Source: Cheiracanthium punctorium
Lineage: Eukaryota; Arthropoda; Arachnida; Araneae; Cheiracanthiidae
DNA length: 64,000 nucleotides
Assembly (NCBI GenBank): GCA_038373885.1
Contig: JAWZYV010013542.1
Coordinates: forward strand, 1 to 64,000
Reading direction: 5' to 3'
A program made the translations under genes and the position numbers. Every line of letters starts with the position of its first letter. The stretch's first letter is position 1. Positions 1 through 11,930 of this stretch are shown in pieces. The notes under the pieces are model-generated. The model saw nothing but the letters and a program-made list of their open reading frames with translations. It ran no database searches and was not told where the DNA came from.

Positions 1-537
1 GAGGGAAAGAAAGATCCAAACTCAATCACCAAACTATGCCACGCTATTATGATTTTCTTAAAATGTAACAAGAAGCACAATCCCCCCCCCCTTGATATCA
101 ACGTAGTTTTCTCTTACGAGATCTATGACACCTCGGTCTTTTACCCTAGTACTTCCAATACACAATTGATACTTAATTTCAGTTCACATCTTTGTTCAGA
201 AAAAGTTTTTGTTTTCCTTGTGTGCAAAAATAAACATTTTATCGATTATTTTAATGTGTTACATTTTTAGACCATCTAACAGCAAAAATAAACTAAAAAT
301 AGCAAGCAAAATATCATAACAAAATGTTTTTTCTTTGAATTTGGTTCTGAACGAATCATCAATTCTGTATTTAAATGTAAATTAATGCTGTTGCATAGCA
401 GTCGTAAACAGCGACGTTTTCGTCTTTCTTGCACTATCGTGTCGTCTGCTCCGGAAGTGCACTGGCAACAAGTTTCCTCCCCTTGTGCGCAATCTAGTTC
501 ACTATTCCTATATCTATGGTTTTCCTACGAAAACTGG
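1..537. other. No gene recognised
   Basis: AT-rich sequence with a C10 run near 81-90 and only short chance reading frames. I see no splice-site-bounded exon, domain or inverted repeat here. It ends at the 8-bp target duplication of the element that starts at 546. Confidence 0.5.
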
Positions 538-545
538 AATGAATG

Positions 546-1887
546 TAAGGTGACCATATTTCTAAACAGTATTTTGGGGACAAATCAAGCATTGTCCGCG
601 AATCCAAGGAAGACTTGGGGACACTAGAAAATATTTTTGGGGACTTATTTGAGGACATAACATATTACCATGTATACCTAAGGCGACCATATTTTTAAAC
701 GGTAATTTGGGGACAAATCAAGCATTGTCCTCGAATCTAAACAAAACTTGGGGACACTAGAAAATATTTTCGAGGACTTATTCGAGGACATAACATTTTA
801 CCATGTACACCCTCCAAAAAAAGTATTCGAGGGCAAGAAAATTTTCGTACGTCAATTTCATATTTAAAGCATGGTTCTTCATGAAAGGTGATTAATCACT
901 AACAAAACTGAAAGGGGATATTTGGCTCATAGTCGGATACTTTATTGAATGTCTGTACACGCTACACACACAATGACAACAAACGTTTTCAGAGATCGAA
1001 TTTCATTGTTTCTCTGAGTAAATGGCGTTTTTATTTGGTTTATTTTTCTTATTTCTTCAGTTTTATCTGAAAGAAATAAACTAAACGGAAACTTTCAGGG
1101 AAAAAAAGTACACAAATCTTTAAATTTGAGGACATTTGGGGACAAAATAAAAAAAGAATCTAAATTTGGGGACTGTCCTCGAATTTCGAGGACGTATGGT
1201 CACCTTATGTATACCCATACTTTAAATCTTGACTGATTTTGATACTTAAAAATGAACTCTAATAGCTCTTTATATCAATTGTGTATTCTTATTTCTAATA
1301 AATTAGTGGAAGTATTTCATTCATTTATAAATATTTATTCAAACCAGAAATATGAAAGGAACATCATGTTGAAATATTGCAATTTATTCAAAATTTAACT
1401 CTTGGAATAGTATTTGTATTTTTCAGAAGACATTGCTTTTTCACATTAGATCATTTTGTGATAATTTTTCATGAAACTTTGTACACCCTCTAAAAAAATA
1501 TTCAAGTGCAAGAAAAATTTCATACGTCAATGTCATATTTAAAGCATGGTTCTTCATGAAAAGTGATTAATCATTAGCAAAACTGAAATGGGAAATTTCA
1601 CTCATAGTTGGATACTTTATTGAATGTCTGTACACGCTACACACACAATGACAACAAACGTTTTCAGAGATCGAATTTCATTGTTTCTCTGAGTAGATGG
1701 CGCTTTTAGTTGGTTTATTTTTCTTATTTCTTCAGTTTTTTCTGAAAGAAATAAACTAAACGGAAATTTTCAGGGAAAAAAAGTACAAATCTTTAAATTT
1801 GGGGACAAAGTATTTTTGGGGACAAAATGAAAAAAAGATCTATATTTGGGGACTGTCCTCGAATTTCGAGGTCGTATGGTCCCCTTA
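546..1887. mobile_element. hAT-like non-autonomous DNA transposon with perfect 8-bp TSD
   Basis: The ends are inverted: TAAGGTGACCATA at the left, and GTATGGTCCCCTTA at the right, whose reverse complement begins TAAGGGGACCATAC. The 8-mer AATGAATG flanks both sides (538-545 and 1888-1895). An 8-bp duplication is the hallmark of hAT elements. The interior is non-coding and carries many GGGGAC and GAGGAC motifs. The first 133 bp are duplicated in tandem (547-679, 680-812). A block of about 400 bp is repeated at 807-1206 and 1485-1887, so an internal right end (TATGGTCACCTTA) is also present at about 1194-1206. Confidence 0.75.
547..812. repeat. 133-bp direct duplication of the element's left end
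   Basis: The segment beginning AAGGTGACCATATTT at 547 is repeated from 680 (AAGGCGACCATATTT). Both copies run through GGGGACAAATCAAGCATTGT to an ACCATGTA motif before diverging. Confidence 0.8.
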
Positions 1888-2135
1888 AATGAATGCCTGT
1901 GTTTAGAGTGCTGTCAGTGGTTATCAGTTTCTTTTGACTTTACGAACAACTTCAGTTTATTCAGTTTCGTCGCCTAGGAGATGTGTTTGTTTAGGATTCG
2001 CCAATACGTTAATTTGCTGAGGAGAGATTTTTGTACATACTCAATATAAAATCAACAGGATTTTTAAAAGAAAGAGTGACCATAATTGACGTGCACAGAT
2101 CAAAATTTAGAAATTTCAAGTTAAGCTTCATTTTT

Positions 2136-2195
2136 ACTTCCTTGTAAGGAGTATAAGGAAGAAATGTGATCCCGAAAAATTTCGGGGGCCACACT
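2136..2195. repeat. 5' fragment of repeat family A (Helentron-like)
   Basis: The fragment starts ACTTCCTTGTAAGGAGTATA and continues through a GATCCCGAAAAATTTCGGGGGCC stretch, matching the first 60 bp of the long copies at 19468 and 21446. The rest of the element is missing. The match ends at about 2195, after which the sequence is unrelated. Confidence 0.75.
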
Positions 2196-2354
2196 AGTAG
2201 CAATAACTCGTCGGTCGATGAGAGGTGGGTGAGTTTAATCCGAGGAGAAGGAGCAATGGCCGATCACGGCTTTTCATACAAAAAAGGGAAATGTCATCGG
2301 CAACTGGTACAAAATGTCCGCTCGGGGGCTATAAAGCCGATCATCGTTTCCCGA

Positions 2355-2520
2355 TGACTCTGAAGGGGAGAGCGCGTGGTGTGAGCTGGGTTTGAACATA
2401 GTGACGCATTGGTTGTAGAATGAGGCGCAATCCGGCTCGGCCAATAGGTACCCATTCTACGGCCTTCAATTGCTGGGTGTTGTGTGCACAGAAGGGATCT
2501 CGCTCCGCCACACTACGCCC
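2355..2520 (-). mobile_element. tRNA-derived SINE copy 1 (minus strand)
   Basis: This is a diverged copy of the repeat at 2755-2903. On the minus strand the pair shows a tRNA-like head: a candidate A box (GCCGAGCCGGA) followed about 40 nt later by a B-box-like segment. In this copy the B box has decayed, because the + strand reads GGTTTGAACATAG rather than GGTTTGAACCCAG. No clear poly(A) tail or target duplication was found. Confidence 0.5.
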
Positions 2521-2571
2521 CCCTAGAGAGTCGGTCGGAGGCTGACGAACGATGTTCCAAGCGTTATGAAA

Positions 2572-2660
2572 CGCTGCCACTCGTTGTGGACTTTTGTGAG
2601 GTCGCTGCCGCTGGTTGCGGACTTTGAGAGATTGCTGCCGCTCGTTGCGGACTTCGAAAG
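2572..2660. repeat. About 36-bp tandem repeat, three units
   Basis: Three successive versions of GCTGCCRCTSGTTGYGGACTT lie between the two SINE copies, the first followed by TTGTGAGGTC and the second by TGAGAGATT. It may be an internal part of the same retroposon family. Confidence 0.6.
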
Positions 2661-2754
2661 AGCCGATCGAGAGATGGAAGAGGGCAGTGCTGGCGCCATC
2701 TGTCGCTGTAGGTGAGAAGGAGAATGCGTGTTCGTTGTCCGGGTCGCCAATGAA

Positions 2755-2903
2755 GGGGAGAGCGCGTGGTGAGAGCTGGGTTTGAACCCAGGGACTAATG
2801 GGTTATAGAATGAGGCGCAGTCCGGCTCGGCTAAAAGATACCCATTCGACCGGCCTTCAATTGCCGGGTGTTGTGTGCGCGGAGGTGATCTCACGCCGCC
2901 TCA
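2755..2903 (-). mobile_element. tRNA-derived SINE copy 2 (minus strand)
   Basis: Read on the minus strand, TAGCCGAGCCGGACTGCG resembles a Pol III A box. CTGGGTTCAAACCCAGCTC follows at tRNA-like distance, with a good B box (GGTTCAAACCC) inside a short stem. The copy at 2355 shares most of the sequence. Pol III box spacing and a second copy support a SINE. An isolated tRNA gene is unlikely because no full cloverleaf forms. Confidence 0.6.
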
Positions 2904-3055
2904 ACTCCGATGAAATAACTAAAAGAAACCTATGAAAAACCAATAAACTGTTTAAAATATATTTGTTAATAAAAAATAAACGACTGGCAGCAAAATTTTC
3001 AAAAAATGTCCGTTTTGTGCTAACTTTCCGTTTTTCTGAAAAAAGGGAAGATAAA

Positions 3056-3173
3056 ATCACACAAGACGGTGCCCGCTCATGTAAACACGGCGATAGCCGC
3101 TGGAGCTTGGCGTCGCCAAGCACGAGCGCTACAGACCTTGGTGCCAAGCTCCAACGGCTATTGCCGTCTTGTG
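3056..3173. repeat. Foldback inverted repeat
   Basis: Arms at 3089-3111 and 3142-3164 (GGCGATAGCCGCTGGAGCTT and its complement) match over 23 bp with two G/T-compatible mismatches. The outer sequence CACAAGACGG / CCGTCTTGTG extends the pairing. A GGCGTCGCC palindrome sits near the centre. It is probably a miniature foldback element; no target duplication was identified. Confidence 0.65.
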
Positions 3174-3660
3174 ACGAATAAACCCTAGTATATACCACTA
3201 AAATTTTTACAAAGAAACGCCAATTCTAAGTAAATGACACTATATAAAAAAGTCAAATCCACAACAACACGTTAGAAAAAGTACACTTAAACAAGCACTT
3301 ACCTCACTTTTCCCACCCCATTTTTTTGCTGTAAGGACCGAGAACATCCATACTAACGACGAAATTCCCCCGAGACGCTCACTAACTTACGATAAAGAGT
3401 CCGTAAGACGGAATCAAAACCACAAGGAAAATAGAACGCAAACTTAATCTACTTTATCAGAATCAAAAAGCACCAAACTTCAATCTTCATGCAACTAGCA
3501 CTAAGTGAAAATTCCATACCTAAAATACAACGCGTTTAATTATCAGGATTGCCACTCAGTTTCTGAAAAAAAAAATACCTGACTTTTCCAGACCAACATG
3601 GGATAAAAAAATCCAGACTATTTTAAAGTTTATGACGTCAACTTTACATGTGTTCTCGAT
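3174..3660. other. No gene recognised
   Basis: AT-rich sequence between the foldback repeat and the 80-bp minisatellite. I see no exon, Pol III box or terminal repeat. Confidence 0.5.
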
Positions 3661-5155
3661 GGGCGCTGCCGAAAATATGCTAGCGCTGGCCCCATTGCGA
3701 GACCCCCCCAAAAAATCAGTGGGTCCGGCTATCGTTTCAGAGGCCCCCTCGAAAATATGCTAAAACTGGCCTCTTTGCGAGAGCCAAGAAAACATCATTG
3801 GGTCCGGCCATTACTTCAAGGCCCCCCTCGAAAATATGCTAACGCTGGCCCATTTCCGAGACCCAAAAAAACATCATTGGGTCCGGCCATTACTTCAGGG
3901 CCTCCCTCGAAAATATGCTAACGCTGGCCCATTTCCGAGACCCAAAAAAAACATCATTGGGTCCGGCCATTACTTCAGGGCCCCCCTCGAAAATATGCTA
4001 ACGCTGGCCCATTTCCGAGACCCCAAAAAAAACATCATTGGGTCCGGCTATTACTTCAGGGCCCCCCTCGAAAATATGCTAACGCTGGCCCATTTCCGAG
4101 ACCCAAAAAAAACATCATTGGGTCCGGCCATTACTTCAGGGCCCCCCTCGAAAGTATGCTAACGCTGGCCCATTTCTGAGATCCCCCAAAAAAATCAGTG
4201 GGTCCGGCCATCGTTTCAGGGGCCCCCTCAAAAATATGCTAAAACTGGCCTCTTTGCGAAAGCCAAGAAAACATCATTGGGTCCGGCCATTACTTCAGGG
4301 CCACCCTCGAAAATATGCTAACGCTGGCCCATTTCTGAGACTCAAAAAAAACATCATTGGGTCCAGCCATTACTTCAGGGCCCCCCTCGAAAATATGCTA
4401 ACGCTGGCCCATTTCCGAGACCCAAAAAAAACATCAGTGGATCCGGCCATCGTTTCAGGGGGCCCCCTCGAAAATATTCTAGCACTGGCCCCTTTGAGAG
4501 ACACACCAAAAAAAAATCAGTGGGCCCGGCCAACGTTTCAGGGGGCCCCCTCAAAATATGCTAACACTGTCTGTCCCCTTTGCGAGACCCAAAACAACAT
4601 CAGTGGGTCCGGCCATCGCTTCAGGGCCCCCCTCGAAAATATGCTAAAGCTGGCCTCTTTCCGAGACCCAAAAAAAACATGAGTGGGTCCGGCCAACGCT
4701 TCAGAGGGCCCCCTCGAAAATATGCTAAAGCTGGCCCCTTTGCGAGATCAAAAAAGCGCATCAGTGCGCCCGGCCATCAGTTCAGGGGGCCCCTCGAAAA
4801 TATGCTAGCGCTGTCCCCTTTGCAAGACCCAAAACAAACATCAGTGGGTCAGGCCATCTCTTCAGGGAGTCCCCTCGAAAATATGCTAAAGCTGGCCCCT
4901 TTCCGAGACCCAAAAAAAACATCAGTGGGTCCGGCCAACGCTTCAGAGGGCCCCCTCGAAAATATGCTAACACTGGCCCCTTTGCGAGACCCAAGAAAAA
5001 CATCAGTGGGTCCGGCCATCGCTTCAGGGGGGCCCCTTCGAAAGTATGCTAGCGCTGGTCCCTTTGCGAGACGCAAAAATAGCATCAGTGGGTCCGGCCA
5101 TCGCTTCAGGGGGCCCCTCGAAAATATGCGCCCCTAACGCTGGCCCCTTTGTGAG
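3661..5155. repeat. 80-bp minisatellite, 19 units
   Basis: AAARTATGCT (or a close variant) recurs at 3672, 3752, 3831, 3910, 3990, 4071, 4151, 4231, 4310, 4390, 4471, 4553, 4636, 4717, 4797, 4876, 4959, 5041 and 5121. Spacing is 79-83 bp. Each unit also has CTGGCCC, GAGACCC, an A-run, CATCAGTGGGTCCGGCCAT and a C-run ending CTCG. Units 3-6 are nearly identical and units at the edges are more diverged, which suggests recent expansion inside the left half. Open frames crossing the array on both strands look like repetitive proteins but result from the near-constant period. Confidence 0.95.
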
Positions 5156-7767
5156 ACAAGTTAGAATAGTTAGAACCCGAAAAATAACAATAACGCATTC
5201 GCACAAATGTAAGTAACAGCTTAGTGACGTCAAATTGAGCAAGCGAATTCGTTACATTCATCTGCTTACGTCACACAGTATCTAGAATAAAAAATAACTG
5301 TTACGCATGCGCGAAAGTGCAAGAAATTTCGGATCTTTCAGCAGCTCTAAAATATCCAATTTACAATATTTGACGCATTATCATACCTCCAGAAAAAAAA
5401 TCGTCGCCAAGCTCTACACATTTCTTTATGGTTGCCAGCCAAAACTATCATCGGCAGGGTACTTTACTCCAGCTGAACATCGCCCACGATGGCGCCAGAA
5501 CCAAGGGGCACCGGATACGGAACATAGACCAATATTTCACTTACATTTTGCTGTACCAAGAGAAAAAACACGCCATATCTATTCAAGAGTTGAAAGAAAA
5601 AGATAAATGTTGGTATATACAACGTTTAAACTTTCACGTTAAATTCTCAAGCAACTGTTAATGGCGGCTGTGCCTTAAAATGCTTCAACAATAAAGATGC
5701 CATCACTCAATATGAAACTTTCATTTCAAGAATGGGAATGGAGCCCCATGTGGGGTCGTCGTTATTAGCAACCGGGCCTGCTTATTCGTTGCCACCGGAA
5801 AAAATGGGTGAATCATTGAGGCCTAATGTTTGCATTTGCGCTGTTCGATTGTATGCGATTTGGTATTATAAACGTTATTTTATTTTATAATTAAAAAACA
5901 ATTTGGTTATAGTTTTGGCATAGTGATTTAATAACAAGGTGATTTAGATGTAGGTAATGATTTTTTGAAGATTGCGCCTTTATTTATGGAAATAAATCAA
6001 CAAAGAATTCGAACTTTCAATTCTGAATGTAACGGTAAGTGTACACCTGTATAAGAAATTCTACAAATTTATAGGATATAAACCATGTTTTATGAATTAA
6101 TATTCATGTGTTATTTATAAATTATTTTAATCTGAAATCGTTTAACTTCGTTAGTTTATTATTCTAGTAAATAAGCGTTCGTGTAATACTAGTTAGACAT
6201 TCTTATCTGTTTAATTCTTTCAGTTGAAAATGTCATTTATCATTTATTATAAATGCACTAAATGTGTGATATTGGTTTCAGTGCAGAAGTACTGTAAAAT
6301 ATACTATTAATTTATGCACATGTTTATGTAGAAACTTTAATTGAAGTTAATATTTTGTATAAGCGTTCATTATGCTCAATTTCAAAGTTCCATTTAATGT
6401 TAGAGGTAATGGCTATAATAAGGTACATTAGGTAATGGCTATAATAAAAAATAATTAATTCAGGGATCGTTTATTTTTAGTTTACTACAGTGATTAGAGC
6501 AACTTGTGAAAAGGAATCCTGAAATTTTTCGAGTCCTAGAGCTGTTACTATATCTTAATTTGTATTCAAAGGCCGTGCAGAAGGGTTTTTTTTTTTTTGG
6601 CCACAACCCTAATATACAACAATGCACGGACGAAAACATTTTTTTTTCAATCACCAGTTAATAATCACTTAAAAAAAAGAGGTGGAATATTAGTGGTATT
6701 TCCTAGTATGGTTTTCTAAAATTTATTATTTTTCTTCGGAGAAAAAAAATATATGGAACTAAATCTGAAAATTATAAATCATTTTCATTTCGAATGGTAA
6801 AATTTTCGATAAATAAACTCATTTGAACTAACCAATATAAAAACAGTTAATAAATGTGTTCAATCATACACTGTTACGTGATTCTTAATCCTTTTGCTAT
6901 ATTTTATCTCCCCTTTAAGTTCGTACTACTATTTATGGGACACCCTTTATTGTGTAATTTATTCTAAATGTTTCTCGTTAAATTAATTTACATTATTTTT
7001 CATTTAAATACCAAGGAAGAGCAGTGCACGGGTTGTACTTATAATTATAGCAAACTTTCTTCTGATACCTACGCCTTACAAAAGATTGAAAATTAAATAG
7101 TATAGCAATACTTAAATTTTTTATACGTGAATTGTAAATATCAAATATTTTAAATTCTATTTCATCTCCTCGTCATATATTCTGTTAATATATTAATTGA
7201 ACAATATTTAATAAATGAAAATTTAATAACTATTAGTTAAATTTATTTTAAAAGTAATAATGGTTGTAACTGCTTTGAAAATGTGAAACTTAAACATTCA
7301 GTATAAAGATATGCATAAAAATGCCTGTATCATTTGTGTATTCGTTTACTTTAATGTATACTAAAAGTCAGCTTAATTTGTTCATGTATATTAAAAATCA
7401 AGCTAAAATAATGAATCACGAGAGTTAGCACTACTTTGTTTTTCCTTCAAATTACATGTATCTATTTACTTTAATGTCCACGTGTATGTATCATAGTAAA
7501 GAAACTGTCAATGAGTTCGTACTTGAATTAGTAACACACAGTCATGACTTAAAACTACATTAAATAACGTTTCAAAGCATCGAAAAGCTTAAAAATTGCT
7601 TGATGTATACGTGAAGACGTGAGGATCCGTAGGCCTCTTTGGATGACTCATCGAAATACACGCGCAGGCCCGTTGCAAATAGCGAAGGCCCCGTCCCATG
7701 TTATTCCAGTACCACAGCCGATGTGAATGTGTTTTCTGCTGCATGTGGAAGCCTAATAAGTATATCT
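5156..7767. other. Long AT-rich stretch without recognised gene
   Basis: I find no exon, transposase fragment or structured repeat in this 2.6 kb. The part from 5890 to 7600 is particularly AT-rich with only short reading frames. The part around 5700-5880 is slightly richer in GC but shows no domain. Confidence 0.45.
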
Positions 7768-7775
7768 TCTGTAAT

Positions 7776-7957
7776 CAAGGGCGGATTAAAGGGGGGAGGT
7801 GGAGGTGGCGACCCCCCCCCGAGAATAAAGAAATTAATGTAAAAGATCCTATTTTACTTCCATAAAATGGATGTATACGTCAATTTTCTAATTAACCGCC
7901 CCCACCGAGAAACTAACCGTCCCCCCCCCCCGACAAAATTACATTAATCCGCTACTG
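7776..7957. mobile_element. hAT-like MITE with perfect 8-bp TSD
   Basis: The left end CAAGGGCGGATTAA and the complement of the right end (CAGTAGCGGATTAA) match at 12 of 14 positions. TCTGTAAT flanks both sides (7768-7775, 7958-7965). Subterminal runs of G on the left and C on the right are typical of the GGCGTAGC-type MITEs in this window. It has no coding capacity. Confidence 0.85.
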
Positions 7958-7965
7958 TCTGTAAT

Positions 7966-9317
7966 GTAGCAAAAAGAATTTATATTAGAGTACAGTTTTT
8001 TGTGTTTTTGAGAAAACGGAAAATGATTTTTTGATTCAGTAAAGATAAAATGCTCATAAATTCTGCCCCTTTTTTTAAATGTACATTTTGTCTAAGAAAG
8101 AAAGTATTTTAGCAGTGCATTTTTATGTTATTCTTTAGAGAACTATGCGCTCTTTAAAATATACTGTTACGAATTTTCGGGGCAACTCGCTGCTCTGGGG
8201 CTTAAAATGGTTTAAAATTCGTATTCTACGCTTCAAATAGATAAATTTTGCTTTTTCTTCCATCAAAATCCGTCAATTAGAACCGGAGATATGGAGGTTT
8301 CGGTTTCCCATTGTTTTTCAATGGAGGTTCTAGAAATCTCGAGAAATATTAGTGCTAGGGCTTCGATCTCTTCACATTTGAGGACTTATTTTTGGCGCCA
8401 AATTTGGCGATATTTCGCCAAAAGTCGCCAAGCGTGGCGACATTTTGGTCATTTGGCGCGATTTTCCGAATGGGGCCTGAAAGTTGTTTTTCCTGCATTA
8501 AAAACGCATAATAACCTAACATTTCTCTTCTATGACGTAATCAGAAGTCCCGCTTTATCTGGAATCTTCCAGGAATATACTTTTCTAGAAACTGCTCGCA
8601 GCTTCTGCCTCCTCTCTAAATTCCACCAGCGCGCTGCCCCGACAGTTCAGTGCGATTTGAACGCTCAATGTGTGAAGAGCTCTCAGTACGCTTGCTTTGT
8701 GAATTGATAGTGCTATAGAAGCTGTGTTTTAGCTTGCTTTATGAAACTGTTTTTAAAGTGCTGTGTGTAAATTCTTCATTGCTGTGTCTTAAGGGATTGC
8801 GTAATTGTGTGCCTTGAATATTTTCACTGAATTTTTGCCTGTGAAAGTGACTTATTGTGAGAAATACAGCATTTGCGAGAGCTTCTGATCTAAGCGGATT
8901 GTTAAAAGCACGTTACTGCTGGAGTGTGCTTGTGAATTGTGTACAGCTGATTGTTCTACGAAGTTCTAGAAGCAATAAAATTTGTGTTCCATCCTGACAA
9001 GTGACTTTTTACTTGAACTTTTTACACCAACTGGACTTTAGAACGACGAACCCCAGGAATAGCAGAGTAATTCCTCAACAATACGTTTCCTTTTTTGTGT
9101 GATGATGTACGTTTTGTTCTTTTCAGGTCATTCAAGTAAAGTGTGAAGTCGAAAAAAAAAAGAGCCAAAATGAAACCATGAACTTCGTAAAACTCCCGAG
9201 AAACTTCTGGGGCTTTGACAGGCGCCTTGGTTGAATACGAAAAGCACACGGAGCACAAAAGGCTCATTTTTTTCTGAAGGAAATCTCCATTTCAAAGTCC
9301 TGAAAAGAACAAAAAAT
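7966..9317. other. No gene recognised; patch of TTGGCGA/TCGCCAA repeats
   Basis: Around 8394-8460 the heptamer TCGCCAA/TTGGCGA occurs several times, including GGCGCCAAATTTGGCGATAT, as in repeat family A. A 138-residue open frame (8291-8707) spans this patch but shows no domain, so I treat it as chance. The rest is unremarkable. Confidence 0.4.
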
Positions 9318-9410
9318 GTATCAACTCAGGAAAACTAGCTCATTTTATAGAGCTTATAGTCCTCTATGGAATGGCATAAAAAAACACTCCCAAAACATTT
9401 TATTTTTCAA
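9318..9410. repeat. 93-bp direct repeat, copy 1
   Basis: The segment beginning GTATCAACTCAGGAAAACTA and ending TTTTATTTTTCAA is repeated at 10078-10170 with three mismatches. The copies are 760 bp apart in the same orientation. They are too short for LTRs and have no TG...CA ends. Confidence 0.9.
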
Positions 9411-10077
9411 CCAAAAGAAGTTATTTGGTTGCATACTTAAATTTGAGATTAAAATGGCGTTGTGTAATAAAGCAGGTTCGAATGCACTTAGTTGCAGTAA
9501 AGAAAAAGACATTGAATGCTTAAAACTATTTATTTAAAAGATACTATTGAAGCATTATTATATCGGGCGGTGGTGGCTCAGCGAAAATAAAATGACGTCC
9601 TATATGGATAGAGCAATCAAGATGGAATGACTTAAAAATTACGCCAGCACAGAATTGCACATTGGCGAGAACAAACACCTGGCGGAGATCAATAACGCCA
9701 ATTCTAGAGCAACCCTAAAAGTTAATCCAATAAAATTAAAATGACGTAATCGCGAGCAAATAATTTTAAAGATGTCGCAGGGCAACAAATAATAACTTAC
9801 GCCAGCAGGGTGCCAAGTGGGGAAGCAGAAAGTACGTTGATTTTGCAAACGGACGCAATGCAATCTATTTTTAGCTCATAACGCCGCCACCGGGTCTCAT
9901 TTTGAGAAACAAACAAATAAGAATAATGCATGCGGGGAAAGCGAAAATACAGATTTAAAAGCCGAAATGTCAGAAAAATGAAAACAGAAGTGATTTAGAA
10001 TACATGATTTTGAATAGATTACGTTACAGAAAGCCAAATTAAATTATTATTAAATTAAATATGTGATCTCCATCACA

Positions 10078-10170
10078 GTATCAACTCAGGAAAGCTAGCT
10101 CATTTTATAGAGCTCATAGTCCTCTATGGAATGGCATAAAAAAACACTTCCAAAACATTTTATTTTTCAA
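10078..10170. repeat. 93-bp direct repeat, copy 2
   Basis: Partner of 9318-9410. The intervening 667 bp shows no open frame of note. Confidence 0.9.
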
Positions 10171-10838
10171 GCAATATTTTCACTGGAAAAAAATACTGCA
10201 ATTTGTGGATCAACCCAAATAGATATGGTGCAGACGGTAAAGCTTAGATATGGAGCATTGATGGGCAACTATAAATGAACGAATATAGAGAGAAATGTTT
10301 TTTAAAATTCAGTAGTATCGCCAGACGTAGAGTTGTGGGTTTTCTGGGAAATTTTCCAAAAATTTTCCAGAAAATTTTCTAAGCCATTAACACAATAAGG
10401 TATTGTAAAATAAACTCGCATTCACTAGAAGCTACAAGTAAACAAAACTGGAGTATTATTATCAGCTCTGTGATGTCTGTGATGTCTGTGTTGAGTTTTC
10501 CCCTTTCAACAAAATATAAGCTAAATTACATTTTTAACAAAGCACAGAAATTGTGATTTAAAAGTTTTTAATCGTGTATAAAGCTGATATATATATAATT
10601 TAAAATATAATTCTTTAATAATTATTCTACCCATATAATGTCTCAGTAATTCATTAAAAAAATACCATATTGGACAAAATATTTTATTTATTAAATTGAT
10701 CTATGAATAGCAGAAATGGAAATAAAATATGTTCCAAAATAACTGCCCATTTCTCTACAAAAAATAAAAAATTAGTTATTCTAACACATTTCACGAAAAA
10801 ACAAATTACTATAAAAATATGTTAACTTTGATTTCATT

Positions 10839-10869
<31 letters not shown>

Positions 10870-11759
10870 GTAAAGAAACAATTTAGGCAATAAGAATTTT
10901 CAGGAAAAAAAATAAAATAAAATATTATTTTGAATATTTTAATCTCAATTTTTTCTACAAACTTTCTGGGTCACTCTCTGAACTGGAGAGCATGGGGTAA
11001 TCTAAATCAGAATGACTACCACTAACAGAGAATATTGTGTCTGTGCATTCCTTTGATAGGTCATGCTCAGAAGTAGAAGCAGATGAAATTGAAAGTCTTC
11101 GTGCATTTATTGATAATCACTTTTAAATAGGGTGATACATCCACTCTCAAATTTCTAAAGTACGTTCCGCAAGCAACTGTCTTTTTTACCGATTATTGCA
11201 AACTTAAAGTTTTCGAAACTGCAAATTTTAGTAAAAATTTCTTAGTAGGATATCAGTTAGTCTTTTCCAAGGTTTAATTTACAGTTTTCACTTAGTATTA
11301 TGAAGACTACGTTTTCGACCATTCTATTTCTAAATGATTCCGAATCGTCTAGATGCGACAATCAGAGACCCAGGATGTACCGATTCAACCCTTCGGAGCT
11401 TGTGAGCCCTGTAACCTTTTACTGTCGACGCTACATTTTACAAACGCTTACACATTTAAGAACTAGCGAGTAGTCTTAAATACGCACTCATAGGCTATTT
11501 TACCAACTTTTACAATTTACCATCAGCATTTTAGGTAGTATGGACAGCGACTGATTTCCGGCAGGGCATTCAGGGCAAGCGCCCGGGTCCCCAACTAAAA
11601 GGCTGAACCAAATGACTGTTGTTGTTCCAGATGCAGGGAGGGACTGTCATTTTATTACACTTTAGGCAAGATGGGAATTCAGTACTACCCTAAACGTTCG
11701 TACTGTAGCATTTTGATTTATGTTTGTCATTTTACAAAGCTCTTAATTATTATCTAAAT
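10171..11759. other. No gene recognised; poly(T) tract
   Basis: A run of about 28 T lies near 10842-10869. It could be the reversed poly(A) tail of an old retroposon, but no retroposon body is recognisable beside it. A short motif at 11568-11600 (GCGCCCGGGTCCCC) resembles a subterminal part of the hAT-type MITEs. Nothing else is identified. Confidence 0.4.
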
Positions 11760-11930
11760 CAGAGGCGTAGTCAGAAATTTTTCTTTGGGGGGGGTTACTT
11801 CTACTACAACTCATATATATGTATACGTGTGTGTTATAATGTATTGAAGAATATACATTTTGTATGGCGAAAAATTCCTCACGGGGGGGGTTATGACCCC
11901 CCCCCTTGGCTATGTCCCTGATCTAAATGT
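11760..11930. mobile_element. hAT-like MITE with perfect 8-bp TSD
   Basis: The ends CAGAGGCGTAGTCAG and CTTGGCTATGTCCCTG are inverted. ATCTAAAT flanks both sides (11752-11759, 11931-11938). It is the same family as 51707-51875 and the fragment ending at 63786, sharing internal CTACTACAACTCATATATATG-like sequence and poly(G)/poly(C) subtermini. Confidence 0.9.

Noticed and set aside
2755..2903. Functional tRNA gene on the minus strand
   Set aside because: A and B boxes are recognisable but no complete acceptor stem or cloverleaf forms, and a second similar copy points to a SINE.
3836..5242. Long repetitive open frames on both strands as protein genes
   Set aside because: They coincide exactly with the 80-bp minisatellite, have no start context or splice support, and occur in several frames at once.
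8291..8707. 138-residue open frame as a gene
   Set aside because: No domain or splice signals, and it overlaps a TTGGCGA-rich repeat patch.
9318..10170. LTR retrotransposon with short LTRs
   Set aside because: The 93-bp repeats lack TG...CA ends, primer-binding site and any pol frame between them.
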